Assembly (NCBI GenBank): GCA_016792625.1
Contig: JAEUKK010000050.1
Span: 98,901 to 162,900, forward strand
Origin: Deltaproteobacteria bacterium
GTDB lineage: Bacteria > Myxococcota_A > UBA796 > UBA2385
Reading direction: 5' to 3'
Length of the DNA: 64,000 nucleotides
Positions 8,273 to 17,484 of this stretch are shown one piece after another; the stretch's first letter is position 1, and every line of letters starts with the position of its first letter. The translations under genes and the position numbers were made by a program. Below the pieces are notes generated by a model, which saw nothing but the letters and a program-made list of their open reading frames with translations, did no database searches and was not told the DNA's origin.

Positions 8273-9610
8273 GTGAAGCGGAGCTGGTTGACGGTGGCCC
8301 TGTTGGGCGGTGTGGGCGTCAGTGGCGCGGCTTGGGCGGCGACGGGCTGGAGCGGGCTCTCGGCGGCCTTCCCGGGCTTGCCCTGCAACGACGGCTGGGC
8401 CGGCTGCGTGGTGGGCGAGACCCAGGTCAGCGCCGGCATGGTCAAAGACAGCGAGGGGCGCCTGCTCCCCGCAGACATGCGCGTCGGCTTCTTCGATCTG
8501 CAGCCGCTGCCCGCGCTCAGCCCCTTCAGCGGGCTCTCGGACTACAGCGGCGTCGAGCTCGCGGTGGCCGACGCCGCCCCCGCCGAGCCCGTGCCTGAGC
8601 CTGCCCCCGCGCCGGCGCCAGCCGCCGAAGAAGGCGACGGCGGCGGTGATGACGACGACGCGGTCGCCGCCGCTGACCCGGCCCCGCGCCGGGATGAGCG
8701 CGGCGCCGCGGCGGCTGCCGGTGATGGCGATGACTATGGCGCCGGCGGGCGCACTCCGGTCGAGGCCCCCGCGCCTCGCTCCCGCGTCGAGGAGCCCGAC
8801 GAGGCGCCTGCCCCGCGGCCTGCGCCGGCCCCCGCTCCGGTCCCCGAGCCCGCGCGTCCGGCGCCCGCCCCTGCGCCCGCTCCGGCGCCCGCGCCGGCTC
8901 CGGCGCCCCCTCCGCCGCCCGCCCCTGCTCCGGCTCCGGCCGCCAAGCCGGCCCCGCCGCCGGTGGTCGCCGAGGCGAAAACGGCGCCCCCTCCGCCGCC
9001 CCCGCCGACCAGCGACGACTCCTGCGACGATCTGGTCGCGCTCGAAGCGCCGGCGATGTTGGGCCAGCTCGGCGTCGGCCGCCGCAAGTGCCTCGAGGGC
9101 GCCCTCGCTGGGGCCGCCCAGCAGACCGACAAGAAGAAGATCAGCCTCGTGCTCATCAGCGACGCCCAGGCCCGCTCTGACCGCGGGGACTGGGAGCGCC
9201 TGATGAAGCGCCACCTCGAGAACATCGACCGCAGCGACCCGGCCATGTGCATGAGCTACGCGATGTTTCTGAGCAAGAGCGGCGCGGCGCGCGCCTCGGG
9301 CGTGATCCGGTGGGCCGACTATGCGCTTGAGAACAAGCAAAAGTGGAGCGGGCCCAACTACACGAAGAACGTGTACAACCTCTACAAGCTGAAGACCACG
9401 GCGGCGAACAAGCTGTGGGAGGACGCCGAGAAGAAGCAGGTCGAGGCCCGCTCGGAAGAGAACGAGAAGGCCGCCGCCAAGTACCGCGGCATGACCAAAG
9501 ACTTCGCCCGCGAGTGGCTCGACTTCGCCCGCGCCTCGGGCGAGAACACCTCGGCGCCGATGGCGCTCTGCGTCTCCGCCGCGGGCAACAAGGAGTCCTG
9601 CGACGGATGA
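8273..9610 (+). CDS. secreted protein with long Pro/Ala-rich linker and helical C-terminal domain
   Basis: A GTG at 8273 with GGAGAGG just upstream gives 445 residues starting with a signal peptide (WLTVALLGGVGVSGAAWA). An earlier in-frame GTG at 8231 would put 14 residues in front of that signal and is less likely. The N-terminal domain carries two Cys (LPCNDGWAGC). A roughly 180-residue low-complexity linker of PAPAPAP type follows. The C-terminal ~190 residues form a charged helical domain (ALEAPAMLGQLGVGRRKCLEG, then TPR-like MKRHLENIDRSDPAMCMSYA). It is the third gene of the exported operon. No family name is assigned. Confidence 0.7.
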   Translation: MKRSWLTVALLGGVGVSGAAWAATGWSGLSAAFPGLPCNDGWAGCVVGETQVSAGMVKDSEGRLLPADMRVGFFDLQPLPALSPFSGLSDYSGVELAVADAAPAEPVPEPAPAPAPAAEEGDGGGDDDDAVAAADPAPRRDERGAAAAAGDGDDYGAGGRTPVEAPAPRSRVEEPDEAPAPRPAPAPAPVPEPARPAPAPAPAPAPAPAPAPPPPPAPAPAPAAKPAPPPVVAEAKTAPPPPPPPTSDDSCDDLVALEAPAMLGQLGVGRRKCLEGALAGAAQQTDKKKISLVLISDAQARSDRGDWERLMKRHLENIDRSDPAMCMSYAMFLSKSGAARASGVIRWADYALENKQKWSGPNYTKNVYNLYKLKTTAANKLWEDAEKKQVEARSEENEKAAAKYRGMTKDFAREWLDFARASGENTSAPMALCVSAAGNKESCDG

Positions 9611-11046
9611 GCCGCCCCTCTTGCTCGCCGCCGCACGGCTCCGCCGCCCGGCGCTCCGCCCTGTCGCACCGCTGGCTTGGCCTGGCGCTCGGCCTCGCGT
9701 CCCTCCTCCCCCTTGTCGGCTGCGGCGGGGCTGACGAGGTCGCGCCGCCTGTCGAGGTCGTCGCCGCGCCTGCCGCCTTGCCTGCTGATCTGGTGTCGGC
9801 GGCGTGGCCGGTGCGCTTGGCCGCGGACGCCCCCCGTGCGCCCTTTGAGGCCCACCCGGGCTGGGGCCTGCTCTTCTCGCGCAAGCTCGACGAGGCCCTG
9901 CCTGCCTTCGCCGCGGCGCCCGCGCTCCCGGTCGGCTTGGCCCGCGTGCACCTCGACATCGCCGCGGTCTACCGCAACGCCGCGCTGCTTGGGGCCAACG
10001 CCACCCGGCACGTCTACGGCACCGACCGCCTGCCCCAAGATCCGCCGCAGGTCGATTTTTTGATGGCCGATGCCCTCGCCGTCCTCGGCGACTGCGCGGG
10101 CGCGAAGGCCAAGCTTGAGGCCCTCGCCCCGCAGGGCGAGCTGAGCGCGCGCGCCGCTGCGCTCAGCGCTTGGTCGGCTGGCCCGGCCTGCCCGGCCGAC
10201 CTGTCCGTGTTCTCGACCGCACCCTTCGCGACCCTGACCGAGGCGCCGACCCCCGGCCTCAGCCCGACTGTGCCCGTCGCCGCGCCCTACCGCTTCGCCT
10301 TGCCCGATGGGGCCAGCGATCTCGAGGGGGCCGAGCTCGGCCTGCTCGTCGAGCTCGCCCGCTGGCACGAGGCCGCCGCCCGGGCCGCGGTGCCCGACGC
10401 CGGTGGGATCATTGACCTGCACGTCGCTCCCAGCCTTTTGCCCGGCGAGGCCCGCGCCGCGGTGGGCGAGGCCCCGGTGCTCAGCGACGAGTGGCTGTTC
10501 GGCAGCTTCCACATGAGCGGCGCTGACGTCGCTTTCGCCGCGGCCGCCCGCGGGGATGGGCTCGCCGCGGTCGAGGCCTGGAAGGGCCGCAGCCTCTACG
10601 CTGCGGCGCTCGCGCCGGCGGTGCAGGGCGGGAAGCTCGTACCCGAGCTTGTCCTCGACCAAGCCGCCGCGATGAGCCGCGCGCTCCGCGACGGGATGGG
10701 CGCCGCGGCCGGCGGCCCCCAGGACTTCCACCGGATGTTCGCCGACGTCGCCGTGGTGGGCCTGCTCCGCGCGGGCGCGCTGGTGGCCGACGCCGCTGGT
10801 GAGCCCCGGGATGCCGGTATCCTTCGCGTGAACGCGTTTGAGCGCTCCGCTGGCCCCTCCTCTGATCCGGTGTTCCTGCTGGGCCTCGCGGCCTGGGACG
10901 CCGGCAACCGCAGCCCCGTGCGCGCGCAGGAGATCATCCACCTCCAGCTCCCGCGCTTCCCCGCCTTGGGGGCCGCGCGTTACCCGCTCGACGCGCTCCA
11001 CCTCCGCCTTGGCCGCACCGCCGCGCCGTCTGCGCCCGTGCACTGA
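9607..11046 (+). CDS. hypothetical lipoprotein, possibly TPR-like
   Basis: The protein has 479 residues from the ATG at 9607, which overlaps the preceding stop (ATGA). It has a long basic leader and then a lipoprotein signal (LGLALGLASLLPLVGCGG, lipobox LVGC). The body is helical and Ala-rich with possible repeat units (ALAVLGDCAGAKAKLEALAP) and contains two or three Cys. It is the last gene of the exported operon; a 90-nt gap separates it from the ABC importer genes. The repeated use of helical repeats plus lipidation in this operon suggests an envelope-associated assembly. That is inference; no catalytic motif is seen. Confidence 0.7.
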   Translation: MSRPSCSPPHGSAARRSALSHRWLGLALGLASLLPLVGCGGADEVAPPVEVVAAPAALPADLVSAAWPVRLAADAPRAPFEAHPGWGLLFSRKLDEALPAFAAAPALPVGLARVHLDIAAVYRNAALLGANATRHVYGTDRLPQDPPQVDFLMADALAVLGDCAGAKAKLEALAPQGELSARAAALSAWSAGPACPADLSVFSTAPFATLTEAPTPGLSPTVPVAAPYRFALPDGASDLEGAELGLLVELARWHEAAARAAVPDAGGIIDLHVAPSLLPGEARAAVGEAPVLSDEWLFGSFHMSGADVAFAAAARGDGLAAVEAWKGRSLYAAALAPAVQGGKLVPELVLDQAAAMSRALRDGMGAAAGGPQDFHRMFADVAVVGLLRAGALVADAAGEPRDAGILRVNAFERSAGPSSDPVFLLGLAAWDAGNRSPVRAQEIIHLQLPRFPALGAARYPLDALHLRLGRTAAPSAPVH

Positions 11047-11136
11047 GCGCGCGGCGCCGACCCCGGTCCCTCCCGACCGCCGCGCCCGCCTCACCGGCCC
11101 CCTCCGCACCTCCTGCCGCTCACTGGAGTACGCCCC

Positions 11137-12705
11137 ATGGCCCGTAGAACCGCTCTCCTCTTCGCCACCCTCGCGCTCGGCGCGGTGGTGGGGACCGGTT
11201 CCTCGCTGAGCTACAACGAGGAGGTCCTCCCCTCGACGTTGAACCCGCTCTACGCATCGTCGATGTCCGACCACCGCAGCCAAGAGCTCGTGTTCGACCG
11301 CCTCTACTTCCACGACGCGATCAACAACGACCTCAAGAGCCGGGTGGTCCAGAAGTTCGAGATGGTCGACGACGGCCGCGGCGTAAAGCTGACCCTGGTG
11401 CCGGGCATCAAGTGGCACGACGGCAAGCCGCTGACCGCCAAAGACGTCTGCTTCACCGTCGACGCCATGCTCGACCCGAAGACCGCGAGCCCGGTCGCCG
11501 AGGGCTACCGCGCGGTGCTCGCCGGCTGCGAGGCCCAGGGCAGCCAGGTCGCCAAGATCAAGTTCACCCAGGTCTTCCACAACCCGCTCGAGCGGCTTGG
11601 CTTCGCGGTCCTGCCCGAGGCCGGCTTCACCAGCACGGCCATCGCGCCCGACCTCGAGTTCGCCGCGCACCCGATCGGCACCGGGCCGTTCAAGGGCAGC
11701 AAGGGCCGCCGCGCGGTCACCTTCGACGTCTTCGCGAACACCCACCACGCGCCGACCATCGCCCAGCTCCGCCTCAACGACGCGGGCGACCCGCAGCTGC
11801 AGGTGCGCTCGATCATCAACAACGGCAGCCAGGGCATCATCGCCGTCCCGCCGCTGCTGCGCCCCGAGCTGAGCGCGTCCGATGACGTGGCGCTCAAGAC
11901 CTACGACCTGCGGTCCTGGTGGTTCGTCGCGGTGAACACCAACAAGGGCCCGCTCAAAGACAAGCGCGTGCGCCAGGCCCTCAACGTCAGCCTCGACCGC
12001 AGCGAGCTGCGCAAGCTGGCCATCGGCACCATCGCCGGCGACCAGACCAGCCCCTGCGAGTTCATCTCGGGGCCCTTCGTGCAGGCCAGCCCCTATTACA
12101 ACCGGGCCGTGCCCGTAACGGAGCGGTCCGACGTCAAGAAGGCCGAGGCCCTGCTGACCTCGGCCGGCCTCACCAAGGTCGGCGGCAACTGGTCGTCCAA
12201 CGGCCAGCCCGTGCAGCTGAACATCGGCATCCTCGCGCCGCTGAACAACGAGGCCGAAGACCTCCTCTCCCAGATCGGCAACCAGCTCAGCGCGGTCGGC
12301 TTTGGGCGCCAAGACCAGAAGATCAACGAGGATGAGTGGAACCGCCGGGTCAAGGCCGGTCAGGCCAACGAGTATGACCTCGTGGTCGGCAAGTGGTCCT
12401 TCGGCGTCGGCGACGACGTCAACGACCTCTTCCACACCCGCGCCGGTCGCGAGGGCAAGCTCAACATCTTCAACTACAGCAACGCCCAGGTCGACGCCAT
12501 TCTGAAAGAGTACGACGCCGCGCGCACCGACAAGGCCGCGCAGGACGCCTACCACAAGCTGCACGCGACCTTGGCCGAAGAGCTGCCCTACCTCTTCCTG
12601 TGGAAGCTCGACACCCGGTCGGCTTGGCGGGCCGAGGTCCGCAACAACTTGATCTCGCCCTACTACTACTTCACCGAGATCGACGGCTGGAAGTACGGGC
12701 GCTGA
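11137..12705 (+). CDS. ABC importer, family 5 substrate-binding protein (oligopeptide/dipeptide type)
   Basis: The 522-residue protein has a signal peptide but no clear lipobox Cys. The mature sequence follows the SBP_bac_5 pattern: early SYNEEVLPSTLNPLYASSMSD, VFDRLYF, then PGIKWHDGKPLTAKDVCFTVDAM and GTGPFKGSK. These are diagnostic of DppA/OppA-like solute-binding proteins that deliver peptides or similar compounds in the periplasm. It is the first gene of an unbroken cassette with two permeases and two ATPases. The ligand (peptide, nickel chelate or sugar) cannot be decided from the sequence. Confidence 0.9.
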   Translation: MARRTALLFATLALGAVVGTGSSLSYNEEVLPSTLNPLYASSMSDHRSQELVFDRLYFHDAINNDLKSRVVQKFEMVDDGRGVKLTLVPGIKWHDGKPLTAKDVCFTVDAMLDPKTASPVAEGYRAVLAGCEAQGSQVAKIKFTQVFHNPLERLGFAVLPEAGFTSTAIAPDLEFAAHPIGTGPFKGSKGRRAVTFDVFANTHHAPTIAQLRLNDAGDPQLQVRSIINNGSQGIIAVPPLLRPELSASDDVALKTYDLRSWWFVAVNTNKGPLKDKRVRQALNVSLDRSELRKLAIGTIAGDQTSPCEFISGPFVQASPYYNRAVPVTERSDVKKAEALLTSAGLTKVGGNWSSNGQPVQLNIGILAPLNNEAEDLLSQIGNQLSAVGFGRQDQKINEDEWNRRVKAGQANEYDLVVGKWSFGVGDDVNDLFHTRAGREGKLNIFNYSNAQVDAILKEYDAARTDKAAQDAYHKLHATLAEELPYLFLWKLDTRSAWRAEVRNNLISPYYYFTEIDGWKYGR

Positions 12706-12726
12706 CCCGCGGCCCGAGGAGCCCCC

Positions 12727-13644
12727 GTGAACCGTTGGTGGCTGCGGCCCCTGGTGCGCTCGGCAGCCGCCTTGGTGCTGCCGGTGGCCGTGCCCTTCCT
12801 CTGCGTGCTGCTGCTCTGGGCCCTGCCGGGTGACCCGGCCAGCATCATCTGCCCGCCCGAGACCTGCTCGGGCACCGAAGAGCTGGCCCGGCGGTGGAAC
12901 CTCGATCAGGGCCCGACCCACTACTTTTTGAGCTGGGCGGGCGGCGTGGCCCAGGGGGAGTGGGGCAACTCCTGGCGGCTGATGACCGGGATGGGGGTGC
13001 GTGGCCTCGTCGAAGAGTCCGTGCCCAACACGTTGATCTTGCTCGGCTTGGCGCTCATTCCCGTGCTGGTCGGCTCGCTGCTCGCCGCGCTCGAGGTGGT
13101 CGGCGAGAAGGTTGACCCCGCGCTGCAGCTCATCGGCGCGGTGCCCGGCATCTTGCTCGCGCTCATCGCCGCGGCTTGGCAGACGCTGACCTTCGGCCTC
13201 GACGGCGAGCCCACCGCCGGCCTGCTGCTCGGCGCGGCGGTCCTGGGGCTGAGCGACGGCGTCTTCTCGGGCGCGGTCATCGGCACGCGCAGCCTTTTTG
13301 GGGGCGAGCGCCGCCAGCGCTACGTCGGCGTGGCGCTGCTCCGCGGCGAGCGCATCATCGAGAACACCCTGCCCAACGTTGCTCCGGCCTTTATCGGCCA
13401 GCTCCGGGCCCGCACCATCCAACTGCTCAGCGGCGCGGTGGTCATCGAGGTGGTGCTCCGCATCGACGGCATCGGTGACCTGCTCTGGCAGGCCACGCTG
13501 GTGCAGGATTTTGGGCTCGTGATGCCCCTGGTTACGGCGTTCTCGCTCATCTCCTCGGCCTTGTTGCTGCTGCAGGCGGTGGCCGAGGTGGGCGTCGCCT
13601 TGCACGTGCGCCGCAGCCCGAAGCTGCCCGGGGGTGCCGCGTGA
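12727..13644 (+). CDS. ABC importer permease, DppB-like
   Basis: The 305-residue protein has about six hydrophobic segments. The segment LLLWALPGDPASII just after the first helix is typical of DppB/OppB permeases. The C-terminal half has the EAA-type cytoplasmic loop (LLRGERIIENTLPNVAPAFIG) that docks onto the ATPases, then VVIEVVLRIDGIGDLLWQA. The start is a GTG at 12727 shortly after the substrate-binding gene. Its stop overlaps the next permease start (GTGA at 13641), indicating translational coupling. Confidence 0.9.
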   Translation: MNRWWLRPLVRSAAALVLPVAVPFLCVLLLWALPGDPASIICPPETCSGTEELARRWNLDQGPTHYFLSWAGGVAQGEWGNSWRLMTGMGVRGLVEESVPNTLILLGLALIPVLVGSLLAALEVVGEKVDPALQLIGAVPGILLALIAAAWQTLTFGLDGEPTAGLLLGAAVLGLSDGVFSGAVIGTRSLFGGERRQRYVGVALLRGERIIENTLPNVAPAFIGQLRARTIQLLSGAVVIEVVLRIDGIGDLLWQATLVQDFGLVMPLVTAFSLISSALLLLQAVAEVGVALHVRRSPKLPGGAA

Positions 13645-14459
13645 ACCGCCGCCTGCCCGCCGCGGTGGCCCTGGTGCTGATGCTCGCCCTCGCCGCCTTG
13701 GTCGCGCTCGCCCCCGAGCACCTCTCGCCCATCGCCCAAGAGCGCGCCGCCGCCGGCCCCGCCGCCCTGCCGCCCTTTGGCGCCGATGGCCGCGGTCGGC
13801 CGCTGCTCGAGTATGCGGCCCAAGGCGCCAGCGTGGTCGCGCTCCCGGCGCTGGTGGCCGGCCTGGTCGTCGCCGCCGCCTCGATCTTCGGCGGCGTGGT
13901 GCGGGCCATGGGCCTCGAGCGCCTCGACCCGGTGATCTCGGCGGCCAGCGAGGTCGTGGGCGCCTTGCCGCGCATGGTCGTCATTTTGGTCGTGGCGCTG
14001 GTCCTGCCGCGGGAGTGGCGCGGGCTCATGCCCCTGGCGCTGACCTGGGCCCTGCTCTCGGCCCCCGGCGCGATGGACGAGGCGGCGGCGGTGGCCGAGC
14101 GCCTCGGCGGTGCGCGCTTCGTCGAGGCCCTGCGCGCCCACGGCTACAGCGGCGCCCGCATCTTTTTGGTGCACATCGTCGGCTACAACCTGCGGCCCGT
14201 GCTGGTGCGGCAAGGGGCCGAGGTGATGTCGCAGGTGGTCTTCCTCGAGATCGGCCTGAGCTACCTCGCCGCCTCACGCCAAGACCCGAGCTTCACCCAC
14301 CCCGACAGCCTGATGAGCTGGGCCGACATCCTCTACCTCGGCTACACGGCGCTTGCTTTTCGCGAACCTTACGACCACGCCGCTATTTTGGGCCTGGGGC
14401 TGCTGCTGTTGGTCTCGGGCTTCGCCTCGGCCATCGGCCGCGCGGCGAGGGCACGATGA
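13641..14459 (+). CDS. ABC importer permease, DppC-like
   Basis: The 272-residue integral membrane protein is paired with the DppB-like permease. An N-terminal helix precedes a periplasmic stretch with PPFGADGRGRPLLEYAAQGA, the usual 'G.D.lGRd...' region of DppC/OppC. The coupling loop is AHGYSGARIFLVHIVGYNLRPVL, followed by VVFLEIGLSYLAASRQDPSF. It starts with GTG overlapping the upstream stop and ends overlapping the ATG of the first ATPase. It is somewhat shorter than the usual DppC (about 300). Confidence 0.9.
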   Translation: MNRRLPAAVALVLMLALAALVALAPEHLSPIAQERAAAGPAALPPFGADGRGRPLLEYAAQGASVVALPALVAGLVVAAASIFGGVVRAMGLERLDPVISAASEVVGALPRMVVILVVALVLPREWRGLMPLALTWALLSAPGAMDEAAAVAERLGGARFVEALRAHGYSGARIFLVHIVGYNLRPVLVRQGAEVMSQVVFLEIGLSYLAASRQDPSFTHPDSLMSWADILYLGYTALAFREPYDHAAILGLGLLLLVSGFASAIGRAARAR

Positions 14460-15193
14460 GCGCGCTGGTCGAGATGCGCGGGCTGGGCATCCGCTCGGCG
14501 CACCGCACCCTGGTCGAAGACATCAGCTTCGACATCGACGCGGGCAAGGTCACCGCGCTGGTCGGCCCGTCGGGGGCGGGCAAGTCGTTGACCGCGCGGG
14601 CGACCATGTGTGTGCTCGACGTGGCGCCGGGGCTCTTCGCGGGCAGCCTGCGCTACCCGGCCCACGACCCCGCCATCGACTGGTTCGAGGGCGTGCGGGG
14701 CGGCGGCGCCCGGGCCCAGGCGGCCCTGCTCGAGCGCTCCCGCGTGCTGCGCGGCGCCTACCTGACCTACTCACCCCAGGCGGCCAGCTCAGCGCTCAAC
14801 CCGGGGCGGACGATCGGGCAGCAGCTCGCCATGGCCATCGGCCGCCGGGCCCAGCCCCCGGCCGATCTGGGCGAGGAGATCCGCAGGGTGCTCGCCGACG
14901 TCGGCCTCAGCCCCCGCGCCGCGGCCAGCCTGCCCGGTGAGCTGAGCGGCGGCATGTGCCAGCGGGCCGCCTTGGCGATCGCCGTGGCGCCCAAGCCGCG
15001 CTTGGTCATCGCCGATGAGCCCGAGACCGGCCTCGATCCGGTGCTGCGGCGGGCGGTGGTCGAGCTGCTCGTCGAGGTCTGCCAGGTGCACGGGGCGGGC
15101 CTGCTGCTCATCTCGCACCACGAGGACACCGTCCAGCGGCTCGCACACGCGGTGATCCGCCTGCCTGGCCGCAGCGGAGGAGGGGAGCGATGA
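14456..15193 (+). CDS. ABC importer ATPase, DppD-like
   Basis: The ATG at 14456 overlaps the upstream stop and gives 245 residues. All ATPase motifs are present: Walker A GPSGAGKS (about 38-45), Q-loop YSPQAASSALNPG, signature LSGGMCQR, Walker B LVIADEPETGLD and H-loop LLLISHHED. It lacks the roughly 80-residue C-terminal extension with Cys found in many DppD proteins, whereas its partner at 15190 keeps one. The longer open frame upstream belongs to a shadow of the permease genes. It probably forms a heterodimer with the next ATPase. Confidence 0.92.
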   Translation: MSALVEMRGLGIRSAHRTLVEDISFDIDAGKVTALVGPSGAGKSLTARATMCVLDVAPGLFAGSLRYPAHDPAIDWFEGVRGGGARAQAALLERSRVLRGAYLTYSPQAASSALNPGRTIGQQLAMAIGRRAQPPADLGEEIRRVLADVGLSPRAAASLPGELSGGMCQRAALAIAVAPKPRLVIADEPETGLDPVLRRAVVELLVEVCQVHGAGLLLISHHEDTVQRLAHAVIRLPGRSGGGER

Positions 15194-16191
15194 TCAACCG
15201 CGCGCGCACCGACACGCCGGTGGTCTCGCTGCGGGGCCTGCGCAAGCAGTTCCTCGTGGGAGGGGCCCTGCCCTGGAGCCCCAAGCGCGTCGTGAACGCC
15301 GTGGATGGCGTTGATCTCGAGCTGCGCGAGGGCGAGGTGGTCGCGCTCGTCGGCCAGAGCGGCTCGGGCAAGACCACTGTCTCGCGGCTGATTCTGGGCC
15401 TCGAGCGCCCGAGCAGCGGGGAGATCTGGCTGGACGGGCAGCGCTGGGACAGCCTGTCGGAAGCCGAGCGGCGCGCGCGCCGCTTGCCCTACCAGTACGT
15501 GCCCCAGGACGCGATGGGCGCGCTTGACCCCCAGCAGACCGCCCTCGAGCACGTGATGGAGACCCTCACCGTGCTCGGCGGCTGCGCGCCGGCCGACGCC
15601 GAGGCCAAGGGCATGGCGATGCTGCGGCGCTTGGGCTTGGCCGAGCGCCGCGACGCCCTGCCCCGCGAGATGTCGGGCGGAGAGCAGCGGCGGGTCACCC
15701 TTGCGCGGGTGCTCGCGCTGGAGCCCCGCCTCGTGGTCGCCGACGAGCCGACCAGCGGCCTCGACCCCGACCGTCGGGGCAGCGTGCTCGAGGACCTCAT
15801 CGGCAACCTGCCGCCCAAGGCCGCCTGCGTGCTGGTGACCCACGACATGAGCGAGGCCCGGGACTGGTGCCACCGGGTGGTGGTCATGCTGGCCGGGCGG
15901 GTCATCGAAGAGGTCGATCTGCACGCGGCGCGACCCGCCCACCCCTATGCCCGGGTGCTTTTTGACCCCTGGTCGGGGCCGCTCCCCCGGGGTGAGCTGG
16001 CGAGCACCGGCTGCCCCTTCCGCCCCGACTGCCCCGACGCCGCTGGGGTCGCGGGCGGGCGCTGCGCGGCGGAGCTGCCCACGCTCCGGCCCCGCGGCCC
16101 CGAAGGGTCCGGCGCGCACCGGGTCGCCTGCCACGCCGAGGGCCCGCGCCAGGCCCCATCGGCTGACCCGGCGCAGGTCGGTGCTTCATGA
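15190..16191 (+). CDS. ABC importer ATPase, DppF-like
   Basis: The 333-residue protein has Walker A GQSGSGKTT, Q-loop YVPQDAMGALDP, signature MSGGEQRR, Walker B LVVADEPTSGLD and H-loop LVTHDMSE. The C-terminal oligopeptide-transporter extension contains GCPFRPDCPD and a further GGRC, the four-Cys pattern that can bind an Fe-S cluster in DppD/OppD proteins. The start ATG overlaps the preceding stop (ATGA). It completes the five-gene importer. Confidence 0.93.
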   Translation: MINRARTDTPVVSLRGLRKQFLVGGALPWSPKRVVNAVDGVDLELREGEVVALVGQSGSGKTTVSRLILGLERPSSGEIWLDGQRWDSLSEAERRARRLPYQYVPQDAMGALDPQQTALEHVMETLTVLGGCAPADAEAKGMAMLRRLGLAERRDALPREMSGGEQRRVTLARVLALEPRLVVADEPTSGLDPDRRGSVLEDLIGNLPPKAACVLVTHDMSEARDWCHRVVVMLAGRVIEEVDLHAARPAHPYARVLFDPWSGPLPRGELASTGCPFRPDCPDAAGVAGGRCAAELPTLRPRGPEGSGAHRVACHAEGPRQAPSADPAQVGAS

Positions 16192-16312
16192 CGTCGTTCT
16201 CACCGCGGCGCCGCCGCGTTGCCCCGATTTTGGCTATCTTCCCCCCGCGCGGGCCCGCTCTGCAGGCGGCGGCCCTGTCCGCCGCGCCGCCCACTCTCCG
16301 TTAGGAGCTGCC

Positions 16313-17473
16313 ATGTCATCGCTGTTCTTGAGACTCGCCCCGGCGATCGCGCTGGTGTACGCGCTGCCCGCGGCGGCCGCTGACCAGGCCGCCCAGGCCG
16401 AGCGGGTGCGCCTGCAAGAAGAGATGCGGCGCCTCGCGGGCAAGAGCACTTGGCGCGGCGTCGACGCGGCCTACGTCAAGATGCTCGCGCTTGAGAAGAA
16501 CGGCGTGGTGCTCGACTACGAGGACCACTTCATGGGCGCTGAAGCCGCCCGCGAGCTCGGCCGCATCACCGATGTCTACGACCGCCTGCTGCGCGCCCGC
16601 GCCCGCAAGAAGGTCGACGCCTGCGAGGCCTGGATCGCCGAGATCGAGGGCGCCTACGGCCGCGTCGACCTCTCCCGCGATGACCGCTACACCGGCGAAG
16701 CGGCGCTCACCCCGAGCGAGATGCCCTTCGATCCCGCCCAGCGCAACGCGATCGGCGCGGCGCAGCTCGCTCTGCAGAACAACCTCGAGTACAAGGGCCT
16801 GATCCCGTTCGGGAAGTACACCTTCGGCGGCCATACCTTCGAGGTGGGCCCCGGCGGCAAGGTCGTCGCGCACTACCTGTCGACCAGCGGCGGTGGGGCC
16901 TCGGGCAAGCGCCGCGACGGCCTGCGGGTGACCCTCGGGCCCCAGTGGGCCGCGGCCGGCGCCCCCAAAGAGGGCCCCTCTGGCGGTGATGTCGCGGCGG
17001 GGGCCTTCGGCGGCGCGGGCCTGCGGGCGGGCGTCGGCTTTGAGGTGCAGCTCGGCAAGTCGCCGGTCGGCCTGATGGCCGAGACCGGCTACCACGGCAT
17101 GTTCCCTCGGGTCGACAAAGACGACGCTGGCGTTATTCCCGACCAGATCGGCGAGACCAAGTCCAAGCTCAACGCCTTCTACCTTTGGGGCGGCGCCACC
17201 TGGGCGAAGGATGACCTCGCCATCTCGGCCGGCCCGTCCTGGTTCGTGGGCGGCAGCTCGGCGCTGGGTGAAGACGCGGCGGGCAACCCGACCGCGGTGC
17301 AGGGCACGGTCAAGGCTGGCGGCGCGACGGTGGGTGTGTTCTACGGCCTCTTTGACACGCCCGGGATGTCCCGCTCGCGCAGCGGTGTCAGCCTCATCGG
17401 CGGCGCCCACACCGACCTGCAGCGGACCTTCCCCTGGGTCCAACTCGCCTTTACGGTCTCGCCGTCCATCTGA
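16313..17473 (+). CDS. exported protein with helical N-terminal and barrel-like C-terminal half
   Basis: The ATG at 16313 has TTAGGAG seven nt upstream and gives 386 residues with a signal peptide (LRLAPAIALVYALPAAAA). Residues 25-150 are helical and charged. From about residue 190 the sequence becomes Gly-rich alternating beta strands (LRAGVGFEVQLG, FYLWGGATW, GGATVGVFYGL), consistent with an outer-membrane barrel. The final residues end on FTVSPSI rather than the classical aromatic terminus. No family is recognised. It is followed after 11 nt by a TolB-like gene, so both probably act in the envelope. Confidence 0.75.
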   Translation: MSSLFLRLAPAIALVYALPAAAADQAAQAERVRLQEEMRRLAGKSTWRGVDAAYVKMLALEKNGVVLDYEDHFMGAEAARELGRITDVYDRLLRARARKKVDACEAWIAEIEGAYGRVDLSRDDRYTGEAALTPSEMPFDPAQRNAIGAAQLALQNNLEYKGLIPFGKYTFGGHTFEVGPGGKVVAHYLSTSGGGASGKRRDGLRVTLGPQWAAAGAPKEGPSGGDVAAGAFGGAGLRAGVGFEVQLGKSPVGLMAETGYHGMFPRVDKDDAGVIPDQIGETKSKLNAFYLWGGATWAKDDLAISAGPSWFVGGSSALGEDAAGNPTAVQGTVKAGGATVGVFYGLFDTPGMSRSRSGVSLIGGAHTDLQRTFPWVQLAFTVSPSI

Positions 17474-17484
17474 AGGAGCCTCCG

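Noticed and set aside
9382..13605. A very long open frame antisense to the exported operon and the ABC substrate-binding and permease genes
   Set aside because: High GC makes stop codons rare in antisense frames. The frame has no family motifs and fully overlaps well-supported genes.
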